From: Dastarcus helophoroides
Taxonomy: Eukaryota; Arthropoda; Insecta; Coleoptera; Bothrideridae
Direction of reading: 5' to 3'
Length of the DNA: 64,000 bases
NCBI GenBank assembly: GCA_028583605.1
Contig: CM053328.1
Location: forward strand, 31,851,578-31,915,577
Shown in pieces: positions 13,101-25,922 of this stretch. A program made the translations under genes and the position numbers. Positions within the stretch are counted from its first letter, which is position 1. Every line of letters begins with the position of its first letter. The notes beneath the pieces are model-generated. The model did no database searches. It was not told where the DNA came from and saw nothing but the letters and a program-made list of their open reading frames with translations.

Positions 13101-14110
13101 AAATCAAATTGTTTTAATAAATGTTGAAATTTCGAAAATAATAAATAATTGTGAAGAAAACTGAAATTTTAATATGTGGCAATAATAAAAAAAGTTGAGA
13201 TTTTCAAAAAAAAAGAAATTTAAAAAAACTAAATTTTGAAAAATATTGAAATTTTTAAAAAGGGTCGAAATTTTCGAAAAGATCTACACTTTAAAAACTT
13301 TTAAATTTGTAGTAGTAGCAGTAGTAAATAGTTTGGAAAACATTGAAATTTTCAAAAAAAGTAGTTTAACTATTTTTAAAAAGTCCAAATGTGGAAAGGG
13401 CGTCCTAATTTTGAAACAAAATTGAAATTACTTTTTAAATACCCGGAGATTTTCGAAGAATTGAAAGGTAACAAACCAAGCCAAAATTCTGTAATAGGTT
13501 GAAATTTTCAAAAAGGTTAAAACTAAAATAAAAGTCACAATTTAGTAGTAGCAATGGTAGAAATTTTAAAAAAAATTGAGAATATTTGAGAAAATGTTAA
13601 TTTAGAGCCTCAATTTCTAAAAGATATCCTACTTTTGAAATCAAATTGAAATTTTTAAAAACCTTTCATACATTCGAGATTTTCAAAGAACCAAAAGGTA
13701 AAAAACCAAACTTTTGAAGAAATTCGAAATTTTCGATGTTTTATTTTAAAAAAGTCAAAGTTTTTAGGAAAAGCCGAAATTTGGAAAAAAGTCAACAATT
13801 TTAAAAAGGGTCCAATTCTAAATTTTCAATAAGTTGAAATTTTGGAAAAATGGAATTTGAAAAAATCGAAATATATCGTCACAATTTTGAAAAATGTAGA
13901 AATTTTCAAAAAACTTAAAAACTTTAACTTTAAAAACTGGAGATTTTCAAAAAAGTAGAAATTAATTAAAAAAGTCGAAATTTTTGAAAGGTCATATACA
14001 GGGTTAGAATTATTTCACGTCTTACCATTAGGATCTCCTTTTTAGAGTCGTTAAATTACAAAAATTTGTCTAATTTTGTTTATAATATTTTATTAAAAAC
14101 AGATTTAAAA
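10190..14110. repeat. Degenerate AT-rich array with 1.4-1.6 kb tandem units
   Basis: The whole stretch is built from variants of gtcgaaattttgaaaa. Superimposed is a large tandem repeat: sequence from 10640 recurs from 12236 (offset 1596). The block gttagtattatttcacgtc at 11424 recurs at 12832 (offset 1408) and again, diverged, at about 13995. The offset changes because a subrepeat of roughly 180 bp around 11060-11350 is present in different copy number. Open frames here are Lys/Asn/Phe-rich by-products. No gene is supported. Confidence 0.75.
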
Positions 14111-14111
14111 T

Positions 14112-14258
14112 TTTGGTGAAACGGACTGGTCCTTAGTTATCTTCAAAAATTGAAATACAATTCTTGTCCTCTGAAACCACGAAAGATTAAAAAACACAAC
14201 AAAGGTTCCTCTAACGCGTTTCGACAGCCAAGTTATCATCTTCAGAGAGATACCAAGT
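14112..14258. mobile_element. Foldback element copy 3 (left half)
   Basis: The left arm only: ttggtgaaacggactggtcc through tatcatcttcagagagatac. The centre then continues into the inverted-repeat arm at 14266 rather than into a right arm. Confidence 0.7.
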
Positions 14259-14265
14259 AGTAGTA

Positions 14266-14589
14266 GTCTCGACTACTTATTCCAATTTCTTTGATTAAAA
14301 AGTCTAGTACATATACCACCATTTTGGGTTTAATCTTGGGGTTTATACTACCTTCTCCTCAAAATGGTGGATTTAATCTCGAAATCATGATTTCATTTAA
14401 AAATATCAACCCCAATCTAAAAATTTTAATAATATTCCGGAAAGTGTAACTTCAAAGGAAACTAAAATTGTTTTCCTTAAATTTTAGTTTTAATCTATTT
14501 TCGGAATTTTTCTCTTAAGTTTTTTGAGAACAATATCGAAAATTTAACTATAAATTCTGAATTTCGGTTTTCCGTTTCTCTTAATTTTG
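14266..14589. repeat. Large inverted repeat, left arm
   Basis: About 320 bp that is reverse-complementary to 16994-17316, estimated by eye at 85-90% identity. Shared landmarks are tcttctcctcaaaatg, ctcgaaatcatgattt and ccaatttctttgatt. The arms enclose 2.4 kb with a foldback copy, an AT-rich tract and solo LTR 2. It is either an unrecognised terminal-inverted-repeat element or two opposed insertions. Confidence 0.65.
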
Positions 14590-14841
14590 TTGGAACGGAC
14601 TGGTCTTTGGTTATCTTTAAAAATTGAAATACAAATCTTGTCCCCCGAAGCCACGAAATATTAAAAAACACATCAAAGTTTGCTCTAACACGTTTCAACA
14701 GTCAAGCTAGCGTCCCCAGAGAGATACTAAGTAGTAGTAGTATCTCCCTGAAGATGATAGCTTGGCTGTTTAAACGCGTTAGAGCAACCCCTTTTATGTT
14801 TTTTAATCTTTCGTGGTTTCAGGGGACAATATTTGTATTTA
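14590..14841. mobile_element. Foldback element copy 4 (near full length)
   Basis: Both arms are present. The left arm starts ttggaacggactggtc, the hairpin core lies around gtagtagtagtatctccc, and the right arm runs cttggctgtttaaacgcg to aggggacaatatttgta. The outermost right end is lost. It is immediately adjacent to the left inverted-repeat arm. Confidence 0.75.
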
Positions 14842-16030
14842 AAGATTTAAAATTGAAATTGAAATTGAAAAAACTGCAATTTTGAAATGAAAATTAAAAT
14901 TTTAAAAATAAGTCGTTCTTTAGAAGTATATCGAAATTAAAAAAAATATTTGTGATGAAAACTGACATTTTAATTTGTGGCAATAATTAAAAAAGTTGAG
15001 ATTTTCAAGTAAACTGAAATTAAAAAAAAAACCTAAATTTTGTAAAATAGAAATCTTCAACAACTGTCAACATTTTTGAAAAGGTCAACACTTTAAAAAC
15101 TTCTAAATTTGTAGTGTAGTAATGAATATTTTGGAAAACATTGAAATTTTGAGGAAAGGTTAACAATTTTTGAAAAGTCCAAATTTTGGAAAGATGTCGC
15201 TAATTTTGAAATAAATTTGAAATTTACTTTTCAAAAAACTGGAATGTTTTCGAAGAATTGAAAGATAAAGAACTAAGTCAAAATTTTGTAAAAACGTTGA
15301 AATTTTCAAAAAGTATGAAACTTAAAAAAAGTCAGAATTTAGTATTAGTAACAATAGAAATTTAAAAAAATCTTTAAGAATATTTGAGAGAATGTCAACG
15401 AATTTAAAAGAGTCTAAATTTCTAAAAGATATCCTAATTTTGAAATCAAATTGAAATTTTGAAAAACCTTTGAAACATTCGAGTTTTTCAAAGAATCAAA
15501 AGGTAAAAAAACAAGCTTTTTAAAGAAATTTGCTATTTTCGATGATTTATTTTTAAAAAAGTCAAACTTTTTTAGGAAAAAGCCGAAATTTTGGAAAAAA
15601 GTCAAAATTTTGAGAAAGTTGCAATTTCGTACGTAACAAGTAAAAAAATAAAAATTTTGAAAAGACGCTTATTTTGAAAAAAGTAATTTTGAAAAAAGTA
15701 GAAATTTTCGTAAGGTGAAAATTTTAAAAAAGCCGATATTTTCTCAACTTTTTAAAAGTAAACAGTTTTTTAAAAGTAAAAATTTTGAAAAAGTAGAAAT
15801 TTTGAAAACGTAGAAATTTTGAGAAAATAAAATTTAAAATGACAAAAATTTCAAAAATATTCTAAATTTTTAAAAAATTCAAAGAAGTCTAAATAAATGA
15901 CAGAATGAGGGAATTTAAAACTTCAAATGGATTTTTCTTTAAGATTGAACCTTCTTTACATCGCCCATCTCCTCGGGAAATGCGGCCCATTAGTCAGGAA
16001 GTCTTTGTTTGGAAAAAGTATTCCCCATTT
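14842..16030. repeat. Degenerate AT-rich array with hAT-like right end
   Basis: The same repeat type as 10190-14110, including diverged copies of its blocks. Its right edge at about 15959-16029 becomes GC-richer (catcgcccatctcctcggg ... ttggaaaaagtattcccc). In reverse complement this resembles a hAT subterminal region (GGGGAATACTTTTTCCAAAC followed by GGGCCGC). No matching left end or target duplication was found. Confidence 0.5.
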
Positions 16031-16062
16031 CAAAATATTTCATTTAAGTGAAAATTTAGTAT

Positions 16063-16424
16063 TGTTACGGGCTTATCGGTTCGAATTGATTATTAACACG
16101 TGAATTGAATAATACCCACTTTATTTTTAAACTAAACTAGGAACACTACAATTGAATAATGGGCTCACTTATTTACTTCTTACTACTAACTAACTAATTA
16201 GACTGACTGACTCTTAACTAACTGAACTTCGAGGGAAAGGCGTCCGCCTTGTATAGTTTTCGCTTCCGGGTTCTAGAATTTTTCGGCAGATAAGGCTTAT
16301 CGTTGGCCAAAATTTGTGGAACGCTTATCTGCCGTTTGCTTCATTATCGCGGCCGCTTTCCCTTATCAGATCTTTCTAGAAACTTTTCTTACGTACTAAA
16401 TTCTACAATTTACATTTCGTTACA
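16063..16424 (-). mobile_element. Solo LTR 2
   Basis: A 362-bp LTR starting TGTTACGGGC and ending CGTTACA. It is flanked by the perfect 4-bp duplication gtat (16059-16062 and 16425-16428). It is homologous to the LTRs at 3701-4074 and 24979-25338. No internal region is present. Confidence 0.87.
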
Positions 16425-16448
16425 GTATTTTTTCCCGTAGAAATGAAT

Positions 16449-16556
16449 CGAGCATTAGAGCAATCATTGTTGTATTTTTTAATCTTTCTTGATTTTAGGG
16501 CACAATATTTGTATTTCAATTTTTGAAGATAACCAAGGACCAGTCCTTTCCACCAT
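16449..16556. mobile_element. Foldback element copy 5 (right half)
   Basis: The right arm only: gagcattagagcaatc through ggaccagtcctttccacc, including the outer end of the family. No left arm is adjacent; solo LTR 2 stands 24 bp upstream. Confidence 0.7.
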
Positions 16557-17400
16557 AATTCTAGATTAATGTCAAAAGGGTATCATTAAAAAGAAAAAAT
16601 TTGGAGAAATTCGAATTTTTTGGTGAAATTTCAAATTTTGAGTTTTTAATTAAAATTTTCAATCTGCTGTTAAACACAAATTGAAAAGATGGTTTCAATT
16701 TGAAAATAAAAAATGCAAAAATAACGAAAGTTTGAATTGTAAACTACCACATTAAAAAAGAAATTTCCTTATTCCATTTAAAATACCTGAATTGAGCCAA
16801 ATTTTAATTTTAGAATCAAAATATCTAAATTTATTTATATATTTTATCTAAATTTTAAAAAATATTCTTAACAAAAGTTAAGAAAAAAACACCTGATTTT
16901 AAGACAACATTTTTAAGAAAACTATTTAAAATTTTTACCTTTCTATTCAAAATCAAATTGAAACAATGATCTGGTTTAGTGTTAAATTTAGAATTTAAGA
17001 GAAAGGGAAAACCGAAATTCAGAATTTATAATTAAATTTTCGATATTGCTCTCAAAAAACTTTGAGAAAAATTCGAAAATAGATTAAGACTAAAATTTAA
17101 GGGAAAAAATTATAGTTTCCTTTGAAGTTAAACTTTCCAGAATAACATTAAAATTTTTAGATTGAGGTTGATATTTTTAAATTAAATCATGATTTCGAGA
17201 TTAAATCCAACATTTTGAGGAGAAGATAGTATAAATTACAAGATTAAACCCAAAATTGTGGTATATGTAGTAGAAATTCAAAGAAATCAAAGAAATTGGA
17301 ATAAATAGTCGAGAATAAAGAAGAAAAAAAAAGAAGAAAAAAAAAGAAGAAAAAGAGAATAAAGAATAAATAGTCGAGACTTTGGTATTAAAGTGAATAT
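16557..17400. repeat. AT-rich sequence ending in the right arm of the large inverted repeat
   Basis: 16994-17316 is the reverse complement of 14266-14589. It is followed by a small aaagaagaaaaa microsatellite (about 17315-17360), and ggaataaatagtcgag is partly repeated at about 17363. Nothing else is recognisable. Confidence 0.6.
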
Positions 17401-18534
17401 TTTTAAAAGGTCAGCTTTTTTTACTAAAATATCAACGTATTTCTATCAAAATGTAATAATTTAACATGTGCGTAACCTTTATTTTAAAAACTGTGCGTTG
17501 TGATTATCTTTAGATACAGTACAAAATCCAATTTGCTTAACAAACTATTGTTCTAACTTGAAAAACCGCATTTCCTGCATATCCTAATGGTAATGTTCCA
17601 TTCACTGCCTACAGAATTTAAGTAAATTTGATGCTCATTTGTAAAGAAATGATTATTTGTTTAACCTTTAAAGAAGGTTTTTTTAATAAGCAAGCCACAA
17701 CAAAAAGTCACAAATATCCCTTCAGCCTAATATACTTCAGATTACTATTATTAAACAGACATCTGATGGAAGTAGGACACTTGTTGAAATCTATAATTTG
17801 CATATTAACATACTTAATTTGCAAAAATATATTTACATCCACTTACAACTGCATAGAACAATTCATAAGCACTTAATCAGTTATGTTAATTTTAATGAGT
17901 TTTTTTCAATCATTGTCGCAATAAATCAAGTTAGAAATGATTGCTCAATGCACCCAACAACCGAGCATAAATAACTCTGCAACGTGTGCTAAGTTCCTGT
18001 TGAAAAGTTTTGACATTTATTTCTCGCACTTTTTCAATGACACGAACGCACAGACATAGACGTCGTTAGTTACGATTTACAATTTCGGAAACGCTTGATA
18101 ACGAATTGAATAATTTCGAAATGAATTACTCTTTGATTAGCAAACTTTTAATTAAAACAGATACGCAATGTTCACAAGTATCAGTTGTGTTCAATTATAA
18201 ATTAAATATCGGTGGTTATAGGTTAATGTAAGCCCCAATGATTCTACACGGCCAATTATAACGTGGTTTTGCAGTTAAAACTCTAAATCCTCGTAACGAA
18301 TGTGCAGCCAATAATTTTTAGTATAAGGTATTTATTCCTTTATCGCGTGTGTAATTAGCAATAATGGGCCATTTGGGGCCACCACTTTTCAGTTGTCCAA
18401 TGATTCAATGCCAATGTAGAAAAAAATATGTCAGGTTTTAATTTGGGGAGCTGATACACGTAAAAATCATTCGTAAATTTCCTGGAGCTTTCAAAATCAG
18501 CATTAATTTAGAAAGCAACACATGGTGATGTTGT
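17401..18534. other. Intergenic DNA
   Basis: Normal-complexity AT-rich sequence. No gene, RNA or repeat could be supported. Confidence 0.4.
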
Positions 18535-18542
18535 GGGTTAAC

Positions 18543-21204
18543 CAGAGCCGTGCGGTAAATTTTCTCAGTATAATGCAACTCTTCGAAATGCCCCCCCATA
18601 AAATTTTTCTACTTTTCTTTGAAAATCCTATTTTTTTCTCAGAATTTCGAACTTTCCTCAAAATTTCGAGTTTTTTCGAATCCTGTGAATTTTTATTGTT
18701 AAAAATTATGAAATTGCTATCTTTTTAAAATTTCAACTTACGAAGAAACACTTCGACGCTATTTTACAAAATATGAATTCTTTAAAAATTTTAAATTTTT
18801 TTGTGAATGTTCACTTCATAATTGGAATTTTTTTGAAAATTTAGATTTTTTAAAATTTCTCTTTTTTTTCTGAAATTTTTATTTTATTGTTTCCTGCTTT
18901 TGTGAAAATATCAGTCTTTTATAAATATTGACTGAACATTTCGATTCTTGAATTTTTGACCTTTTAAAAGTTTGACTTTTTTAAAATCATCTTCTTTTTT
19001 TTTAACTTTGCTCTCTTGACCATTTCAAATTTTATCAAAATTTTGACCTTTAAAAATTGCGATTTTTAAGAAACTGATATTTTTTCACCTTATTTGAAAT
19101 ATTTGATCTACTTGTTTTGAAAATGTTGGGTTTCAAAGCGACTTTTATTCGAAGTTATGATTTTTTTGATAAACCGCGAAGTTCTTTGAATGTTTTCACT
19201 TTTTTAAAAAGATTTACTCTTTTTTCAAAACTTTAAATTTTTTGAAAATTTTTTGCATATTTCTATTTTTCTGAAATCTTTAAATTTTTCGAATTATCGT
19301 CTTTTTTCAGATTTCATTTTTTTCCAAATTTTGCCTCTTTAAATATTTTGATTTTTCCTTTTTTTGATTCGACATTTTTGAAATTCCACTTTATTTCTAA
19401 ATCTAACTTGAAAATTCTGAATTTTTCTGCTAATGTTGTTGGCACTTGTATTAAAAATTTAAAATTTCACCATTTTCAGTTTTTTTCAACATTTCCATCT
19501 TTTTCCAAATACGACTTTTTCTTGAATTCTAGATATTAACTTTCAAAAATTTTAACTTTTAAAAAACTTTACTATGGAAAATTGAGAGCTTATTAAAAAT
19601 TTTTACCTATGCTTTTTTGTATACTTTTTTCAAAACCTCTACTCAAAATTCTTTTCTACTTTTTTCAAAATATTGACTTTCTGAAAAATTCTATTTTTTT
19701 AAAAAATTTTACTTTTTTGTGTCAATTTTGAAGTTCGAATATTTCAAATTTTACTTCTTTCAGGATTTTGAGTTTTTTTCAACATTTGAAGATTTTCATT
19801 TTCATAGTTTACTTTTTGGAGGAATTTCGTCTGTCTGAAATTTTTGATTTTATCGTAAGAACTCGACTTGTAAAAATTTCACGATCCTTTTTAATAATTT
19901 CCACTTTTTTTTTAAATTTCGATAAATTTTCAAAAATTTGATTTGTTCTCTCAGTTTTTATTTTACTTTGATTTTTGACTTTTGATTTTAACTTTTGAAA
20001 AATTCTACTTTTTAAAAAATTTCAACCTTACTAAAATTTTCCAAAATTATTTATTTATTTTTTAAGAATTTTGTCTTTTTTATTAACAAAATTGTAATTT
20101 TTTTTCAAAATTTTGATTTTTTCTTCAAAATGTCATATTTCTCTCCAAATTTTGAACATTTTTCTGGTAAGTTTTTTGCAACTTTTATTTTTTCAAAATA
20201 TTGACTTCCAACATTTTGTTCTTTTTCATAATTTTCACTTTTATCAAAAATTCCAACTCTTTGGCAATTTTTTATTTTTTAACAATATCGCTTTTAAAAT
20301 ATTTTTTCTTTTTCATAATTTTCATTTTTATTAAAAATTCCAACCATTTTTTAAATTTTCGAGTACTTCGCAAAATTTAGACTTTTTTTTTTGAAAGTTA
20401 TGTCTTATATTCGAAATCTCAACTTTTACTCTAAATTTTTAAAAAAAAATTTAATATTTGAGTTTTTTTAAGTTGAACCGTTTCATTTTGGTTTCATAAT
20501 TTTTAAACTTTTTAAACGGCCACTTTCTAAGTTTACTTTGTTTCAAAATTTTGACTTTCTCGAAGTTTTTGAATATTCTTTTTTTTTAACCTTTCAAAAT
20601 TTTGTTTTATGGAGCCAAAATTTTATTTTCACGTTTTCTCCTGAAATTTGACTGTAAGCGTGAATTTTTGACTTTTTGAAATAACAACTGTTTTCTCGTT
20701 TATCTGTTCCCGATTTGTCCATCTTTTATCTCAAAATTTTTAATGACGTTTTTCAGATTTCGATTCTTTTCCAACATTCCAGATTTAGTCTCACACGGAA
20801 TTGTAAAATGTAAACTCAGAATTTTGAGAAAAAACGAAAATTTTGAGAAAAAACTCGACATTTATTAAAGGATGATCAAACTTTTTTTAGTTATTTTCCT
20901 TTTTATAAATATTAATTTTATCTCAAAATTTGGCTTTTTTTAAATACTTTTTAGTGAGCACTCAAGTTTTATTAATATTTTGGAATTTTATTTAATTTTA
21001 ATTTAAACTTTTAATACAAATTGTAAAAAGTTCTGAATTAAAATAAAGAATTAAATTTTGAAGAGGAGCCTCACTCAACTCATCGAGGAGACGCATTTGC
21101 TCGCCTTTGACATAGACCGAAAAGCGATGTGTAAAAATTTTTAATTATTGGATGGCTCAAATTATATTTTGTTTTAGCTTCTTATGCCACACGGCATGGC
21201 CCTG
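18543..21204. mobile_element. hAT-like non-autonomous element with T-rich degenerate array
   Basis: The left end reads CAGAGCCGTGCGG. The reverse complement of the right end reads CAGGGCCATGCCGTGTGG, matching with a 5-base gap. Flanks are gggttaac at 18535-18542 and gggttaac at 21205-21212, a perfect 8-bp target duplication. No transposase frame is visible. The interior from about 18600 to 20800 is the AT-rich degenerate repeat with the T-rich form on + (ttttcaaaattttgac). Only about 150 bp next to the right end (21060-21204) is of normal complexity. Superfamily assignment rests on ends and duplication length. Confidence 0.8.
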
Positions 21205-21212
21205 GGGTTAAC

Positions 21213-21731
21213 ACTATAACCGTCGCGACAAATTTCAATTCCAAAAACCAGTCAAATTATGTCGAACCACACATCAATCAGAAATACTGCTAGCAACATG
21301 GTGATATATAAATGTTTTTTTAAGGCTCTTCAAATTACATTGTCACATTGTCTCGTTAAAAATAATTTCTTTGGAAAGCACTCCTAAAGATTGGGGATCG
21401 TTTTTCCATTCCATAGCAGTGTTGGAACTCAAATGTCAGAATCATCTTCTAGATCGATATTACGCGAATATGCCAAAGTTGGGATTATGAGAAAAAAATT
21501 ACTTAGACCAACGTTTTTTTACAATTACTCAAAAACTGTTGAAAATAAAAAATATTGAACTCATGAGCTCAAAACTAGAAACTTTGAGCTCTAATTTGGT
21601 TTTTTTCTATTTTCCCTGTAATCATTTTTTTTGTATTACACCCCTTTGATAATCACCTAAAGATTTGGATTCTTTTTTATATTGTACATCCGTTAATTTT
21701 TGGGCCTAGTATAAGTACATCCCTTTGGATT
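21213..21731. other. Intergenic DNA
   Basis: About 500 bp of ordinary AT-rich sequence. Nothing was recognised. Confidence 0.4.
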
Positions 21732-21890
21732 CAGGGCCGGATTTAGACTTAATAAGACCCTAAACTATTTGAGATATGGGGCCCTTTATAAGTGGAGATA
21801 TTGCATGTCATGTCGTTATATGTCAGTGGCATGATTTTTAGGCGTTCCCAAAAGAGTGGTGACCCTAAGCTATAGCTTGTGTAGCTTATA

Positions 21891-23868
21891 CGAGAGTAAA
21901 TCAAATATGAATCCGAATTTGTTTTAAAAAATTTATTGGTAGAAGATACATGTGTGAAAGTTATTAACTGTTTTTCTACATAATCTCCTCATTTCGTTAT
22001 GCATTTTTCCCAACGAATTAGAAGTTTTTTAATGCCATCATCATTAAAAGAAAGGAGGCGTGTTTGCAGCCAATTACGCATACATGTCTCATCAGCAGCA
22101 TCATCATGGAAGCGCTCATCTCCTAGTGTTTCGTTCAGTGGCCCATGGTGATAAATCAGGCACTATAAGGAGGATGTTTTAACGTTGCCCAATGCATTTC
22201 CTCTAATTTTTGAAGTGTCGAATTGGCTGAGTGGGGGCGAGCATTATCGTGAAGCAAAATCACATTTCTGAAAAAAATTTCGCGTCCCTTCCACCGATAT
22301 GTTTTGCTTTATCCCACAGCTGGTAGTAGTAGTACGACGTTCATGCAGAAAATCGACGTGCATGACTCCTTTAAGTTCCCAAAACACTGTCGTAAGAACC
22401 TTTTCAACTGAGAGGTGGGGTTTTGCCTTAACGGGTGCACGGATGCACCTTCCCCCATATGTTGCAAAAAACCACCACCTTCACGTTGAAAACAAAAACG
22501 GCGCTGAAACATCTCCAGACGTTGTTGTTTCTGTTTTTCAGTCAAAAAAAAAGGTACCCACCTGAAATTTTTTGAAATCCCAGCTAATCTGAAATGATGG
22601 ATTGAGCACTCCCAAAGCTTATCCTTATCTGCCAATATGTTTTGCTTTATCCAATAGCTGGCAATAGTAGTACGACGTTCATGCAGAAAATCGACGTGCA
22701 TAACTCCTTTAAGATCCCAAAACACTGTCGTAAGAACCTTTTCAACTGAGAGGCGAGGTTTTGCCTTAACGGGTGCAACTTCGCCCTTTCTTCACCCCCC
22801 CATGCCTGCTTGTTTAGATTCAGGGGTCCTAAGTTTCCTCGCACGTAACGATACGTTGCAAAAAAACATCACCTTTACGTTGAAAACAAAGATGGCGCTG
22901 ACACATCTTCAGACGTTGTTTTTTCTGTTCTTCAGTCAAAAGACGAGGTACCCACCCGAAATTTTTCGAAATCATTGCTAATCTGAAATGATAGATTGAG
23001 CACTCCCAAAGCTTATCCTTATCTGCCGATATTTTTTGCTTTATTCAATAGCTGGCAGTAGTAGTACGATGTTTATGCAGAAAATGGATGTGCATAACTC
23101 CTTTAAGATCCCAAAACACTGTCGTAAGAACCTTTTTAACTGAGATGCGAGGTTATGCCTTAACGGGTGCACCTTCCTCCTGTCTTCACCCCTCCATGCC
23201 TGCTTGTTTTGATTCAGGGGTCCTAAGTCTCATCACACGTAACGATACGTTGTAAAAAACCATCACCTTCACAATGAAAACAAAGATGGCGCTGACACAT
23301 CTCCAGACGTTGTTGTTTCGTTTTTCAGTCAAAAGGCGAGGTACCCACTGAAATTTTTCGAAATCCCACCTCATCTAAAATGATGGATTGAGCACTCCCA
23401 AAGCTTATCCTTATCTGAGCTGCAATTTCACCAACAGTTAAACGGCGATCACCTTCCAAAAGGCGTTGAACAGCGTTAATCTTGTTTGCAGTTACACTGG
23501 TCCGAGGACGACGGGCATGGGGTTCATTTTCAACTTAAGTTCGTCCTTCCAAATTTTTTTGTGCCATTCATACATTTGAGTTTTCTTCAAAAAAGTCTCC
23601 CCAAACTGAGGTTCTAGTCTAGGAAGAATTTCGGCAGGCTTTACACCTTCAACGGCAAAAAATTTAATAATAATGCGCTGCGTAACGTGCGGGTGAACCT
23701 CTTGCTTCTCAATTGTATTTACAACTGACGAAGAGCAGAGAACTGAATTCGCTTGAGCGCAGGAAGTCACGTGATATCCCCACCTAATATGTCTAAGAGT
23801 ATGCGCACTCTCTAGACGCTCTTATGCAAACAAGATAGAAATTCCGGTTCATATTTGATTTACCCTCG
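21891..23868 (-). mobile_element. Mariner transposon 1 with internal triplication
   Basis: The terminal inverted repeats are about 30 bp. The left starts CGAGAGTAAATCAAATATGA and the right, in reverse complement, CGAGGGTAAATCAAATATGA. They are flanked by TA target dinucleotides at 21889-21890 and 23869-23870. At 1978 bp it is longer than the related copy at 56164-57698, because a transposase segment is present three times in tandem: about 22291-22630, 22631-23024 and 23025-23417. The first unit is shorter by about 50 bp. Confidence 0.9.
21930..23713 (-). pseudogene. Mariner transposase remnant
   Basis: Read from high to low coordinates. The start codon is mutated (ATT at 23711-23713 where the second copy has ATG). 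The N-terminal helix-turn-helix region follows (EVHPHVTQRIIIKF, EGVKPAEILPRL). The central block with the WVP..LTE motif is triplicated. The second catalytic aspartate motif LLHDNARPHS is at about 22240-22265. The block carrying the third aspartate (around 22140-22180) is damaged by a stop and a small deletion. Stops and frame changes rule out function. In the mariner family the enzyme binds the terminal repeats and moves the element by cut-and-paste. Confidence 0.85.
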
Positions 23869-23960
23869 TATGTCAGCTGTCAAGTATGACCTTTCTAGGT
23901 CGTCTTAAAGAGAGTGGATAACCCTAAGCTATAGCTTGTGTAGTTTATATTTAAATTCAG

Positions 23961-24978
23961 CGATGTTGGGATTGGAACTATTCAAAAAGAGTTTGATATT
24001 TGAACCATCATTGTTCAATGTTCATTTATTGTTAAATTCAGTAGTAACATCTACCAGCATTAAAACTTTTACAAAGTAGATAAACGTCTCAAATTATTAA
24101 ACTGAGAATAAAGTGAAATGATAACCTGTATTGCCACAAGATTTTATGAAAAATTATCGCCCAACTGTATAATTAATACATTGCATTTGTCGTTATAATT
24201 CACATCGATGATAATCATGCAAGAGACCTGTCGGATACCGCCGACTTTAAGCTTACTTTATGAAATTATGCAATTTGATAAAACGCGAAGCTTGGTACTT
24301 GTAGGTACAATTTATCAGGACGGATCACAACCAGGAAAATCTTACATTAATCGTTAAATATGTAATAATTACTTTCACTTGATGTAATATGAGTAATCGA
24401 CAGAAACAGTACCACACTAGGGTTTTGTTGAAAAATTGAAGAAATTTTTTTTAAAAGCAGTTTCGCATGAGGCAATTTTTCGCTCGGAACAAGTAATCTC
24501 GTAAATCTACACACAGGCGATATTACAATTGCTAATAAATTATGGTAGCATGAATTTAATCAGGAAAAATGGTCTTCCTTATGTGACGATACGTAATTAA
24601 TACTAGCTGTTACCCTCGACTTCGTTCACGTGCAATTATAGCTAAATAATCACATCTATTCTTTTTCATCTTTTTTTTTTAGAGTTGTCACAAGTAAATC
24701 AATTTCATTTATTTCTATGATAAATTAAATATCTTCAAACTGGGCTCGGTAAGCTAAAAGAAAAATGTTTGAAATAATCACCTTTACTGCGGAAATTTAA
24801 CGCCCCACGTCAAAAAGTTTTCGCATTTTTGTATTCATATCTCGAACAGTCATTTATTTTATGTCATATCTTAGTAAAATACAACGGTTCACACTAATGA
24901 CTAAAAAAGTTAACCGAAAAATAACTTAACCTAATCAATTGTCCAAAGTTACAAAGAGTTCGCCTAAAATCGTAGTTT
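23961..24978. other. Intergenic DNA
   Basis: Ordinary AT-rich sequence. At about 24598-24640 the string tactagctgttaccctcgac resembles the end of a dispersed insect repeat, related to the segment at 60160-60440 (by memory of the motif only). Confidence 0.35.
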
Positions 24979-25338
24979 TGTAACTAAATGTAAATTGTAG
25001 AATTTAGTACGTAAGAAAATTTTCTAGGAAAGATCTGATAAGGGAAAGCGGCCGTGATAATGAACGCAAACGTCAGATAAGTGCTCCAGAAATTTCGGCA
25101 AACGATAAGCCTTTTCTGCTGGATTTTTCTAGAACCCGGGAACCAGAACTATATAAGGCGGTCGCCTTTCCCTCGAGGACAGATAGTTAGAGTCAATCAA
25201 AAGTCAGTGTAGTTAGTGAGTGAGTTGGTAGTTAGAAGTAAGTTAATTATTCAGTTGTAGTGTTCCGAGTTTAGTTTGGAAATAAAGTGGTTATAATTCA
25301 CGCACTAGTAATCATTTCGAACCGATAAACCCGCAACA
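24979..25338 (+). mobile_element. Solo LTR 3
   Basis: A 360-bp LTR beginning TGTAACTAAATG and ending CCCGCAACA. It is flanked by the perfect 4-bp duplication gttt (24975-24978 and 25339-25342). It is in the sense orientation: a TATA box tatataag lies at 25150-25157 and a polyadenylation signal AATAAA at 25281-25286. It is the reverse complement of the LTRs at 3701-4074 and 16063-16424. All three are solo, so this family seems to have been removed by LTR recombination each time. Confidence 0.88.
25150..25157 (+). promoter_or_regulatory. TATA box of solo LTR 3
   Basis: tatataag in the middle of the LTR, about 130 bp upstream of an AATAAA signal. This is the usual U3-R layout of an LTR promoter. 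The other two LTRs keep recognisable versions on the minus strand. Confidence 0.55.
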
Positions 25339-25342
25339 GTTT

Positions 25343-25922
25343 GTTAAATTGGCAGTGATAACTTGTTCTGTTTTAATTATTAACCAGATAAAAAAACTCA
25401 AGTGGGTCTAAATGTTGGAAAAAAAATTAAAAATTTTAAATTTTAAATCAAGTTAAATAAATTAGAAACGTGTATTATTTTAAATTTAGATTTTCAAACT
25501 TTAAGTTCAAATCTGTTCAGAAGTTTAGGTTTTGAGAAAAACACCGATTTATAACATACATTCACTTCACTCGAAATTCCCATTTTTATTTAAAATTTAA
25601 TAAAAAAATATTTCTTAAATTCAAATTGAAAGGTACTATAAAAACATAAAATTTAATAAAAAAAATCTCTAGAACGTTCAATTCAAAATAGGGCACAAAA
25701 TTTTAAAAAAAATCGAAATTTGTACAGAAGAGTAAAATCATTAAAGCCATTGAGTTTTACCGTGAAATATAGATGAACAAGTCAAAAAATCTTCTTCAGA
25801 TTCGATATTTCTAGAGTAATAGTTGCACAATTTTGGGATTAGGCATAATATTTTGAAAACACAAAATCAACATTTCTGAATTTAGTAATTTATTGTTGAA
25901 ATTTTAGAGAAGAAATCAAAAT
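25343..25922. other. AT-rich spacer
   Basis: Short degenerate AT-rich sequence. No feature was seen. Confidence 0.4.

Larger units (their letters stand above)
21732..23960. mobile_element. Decayed hAT-like element split by a mariner
   Basis: It starts CAGGGCCGGATTTA at 21732, a hAT-style terminus. The motif accctaagctatagcttgtg occurs just before the mariner (21863) and again after it (about 23920), each within a diverged 75-80 bp segment. The mariner therefore sits between two tandem copies of the host element's end. The right terminus near 23960 (ttaaattcag) is poorly preserved and no target duplication was found. A related end lies at 43436-43526. Confidence 0.45.
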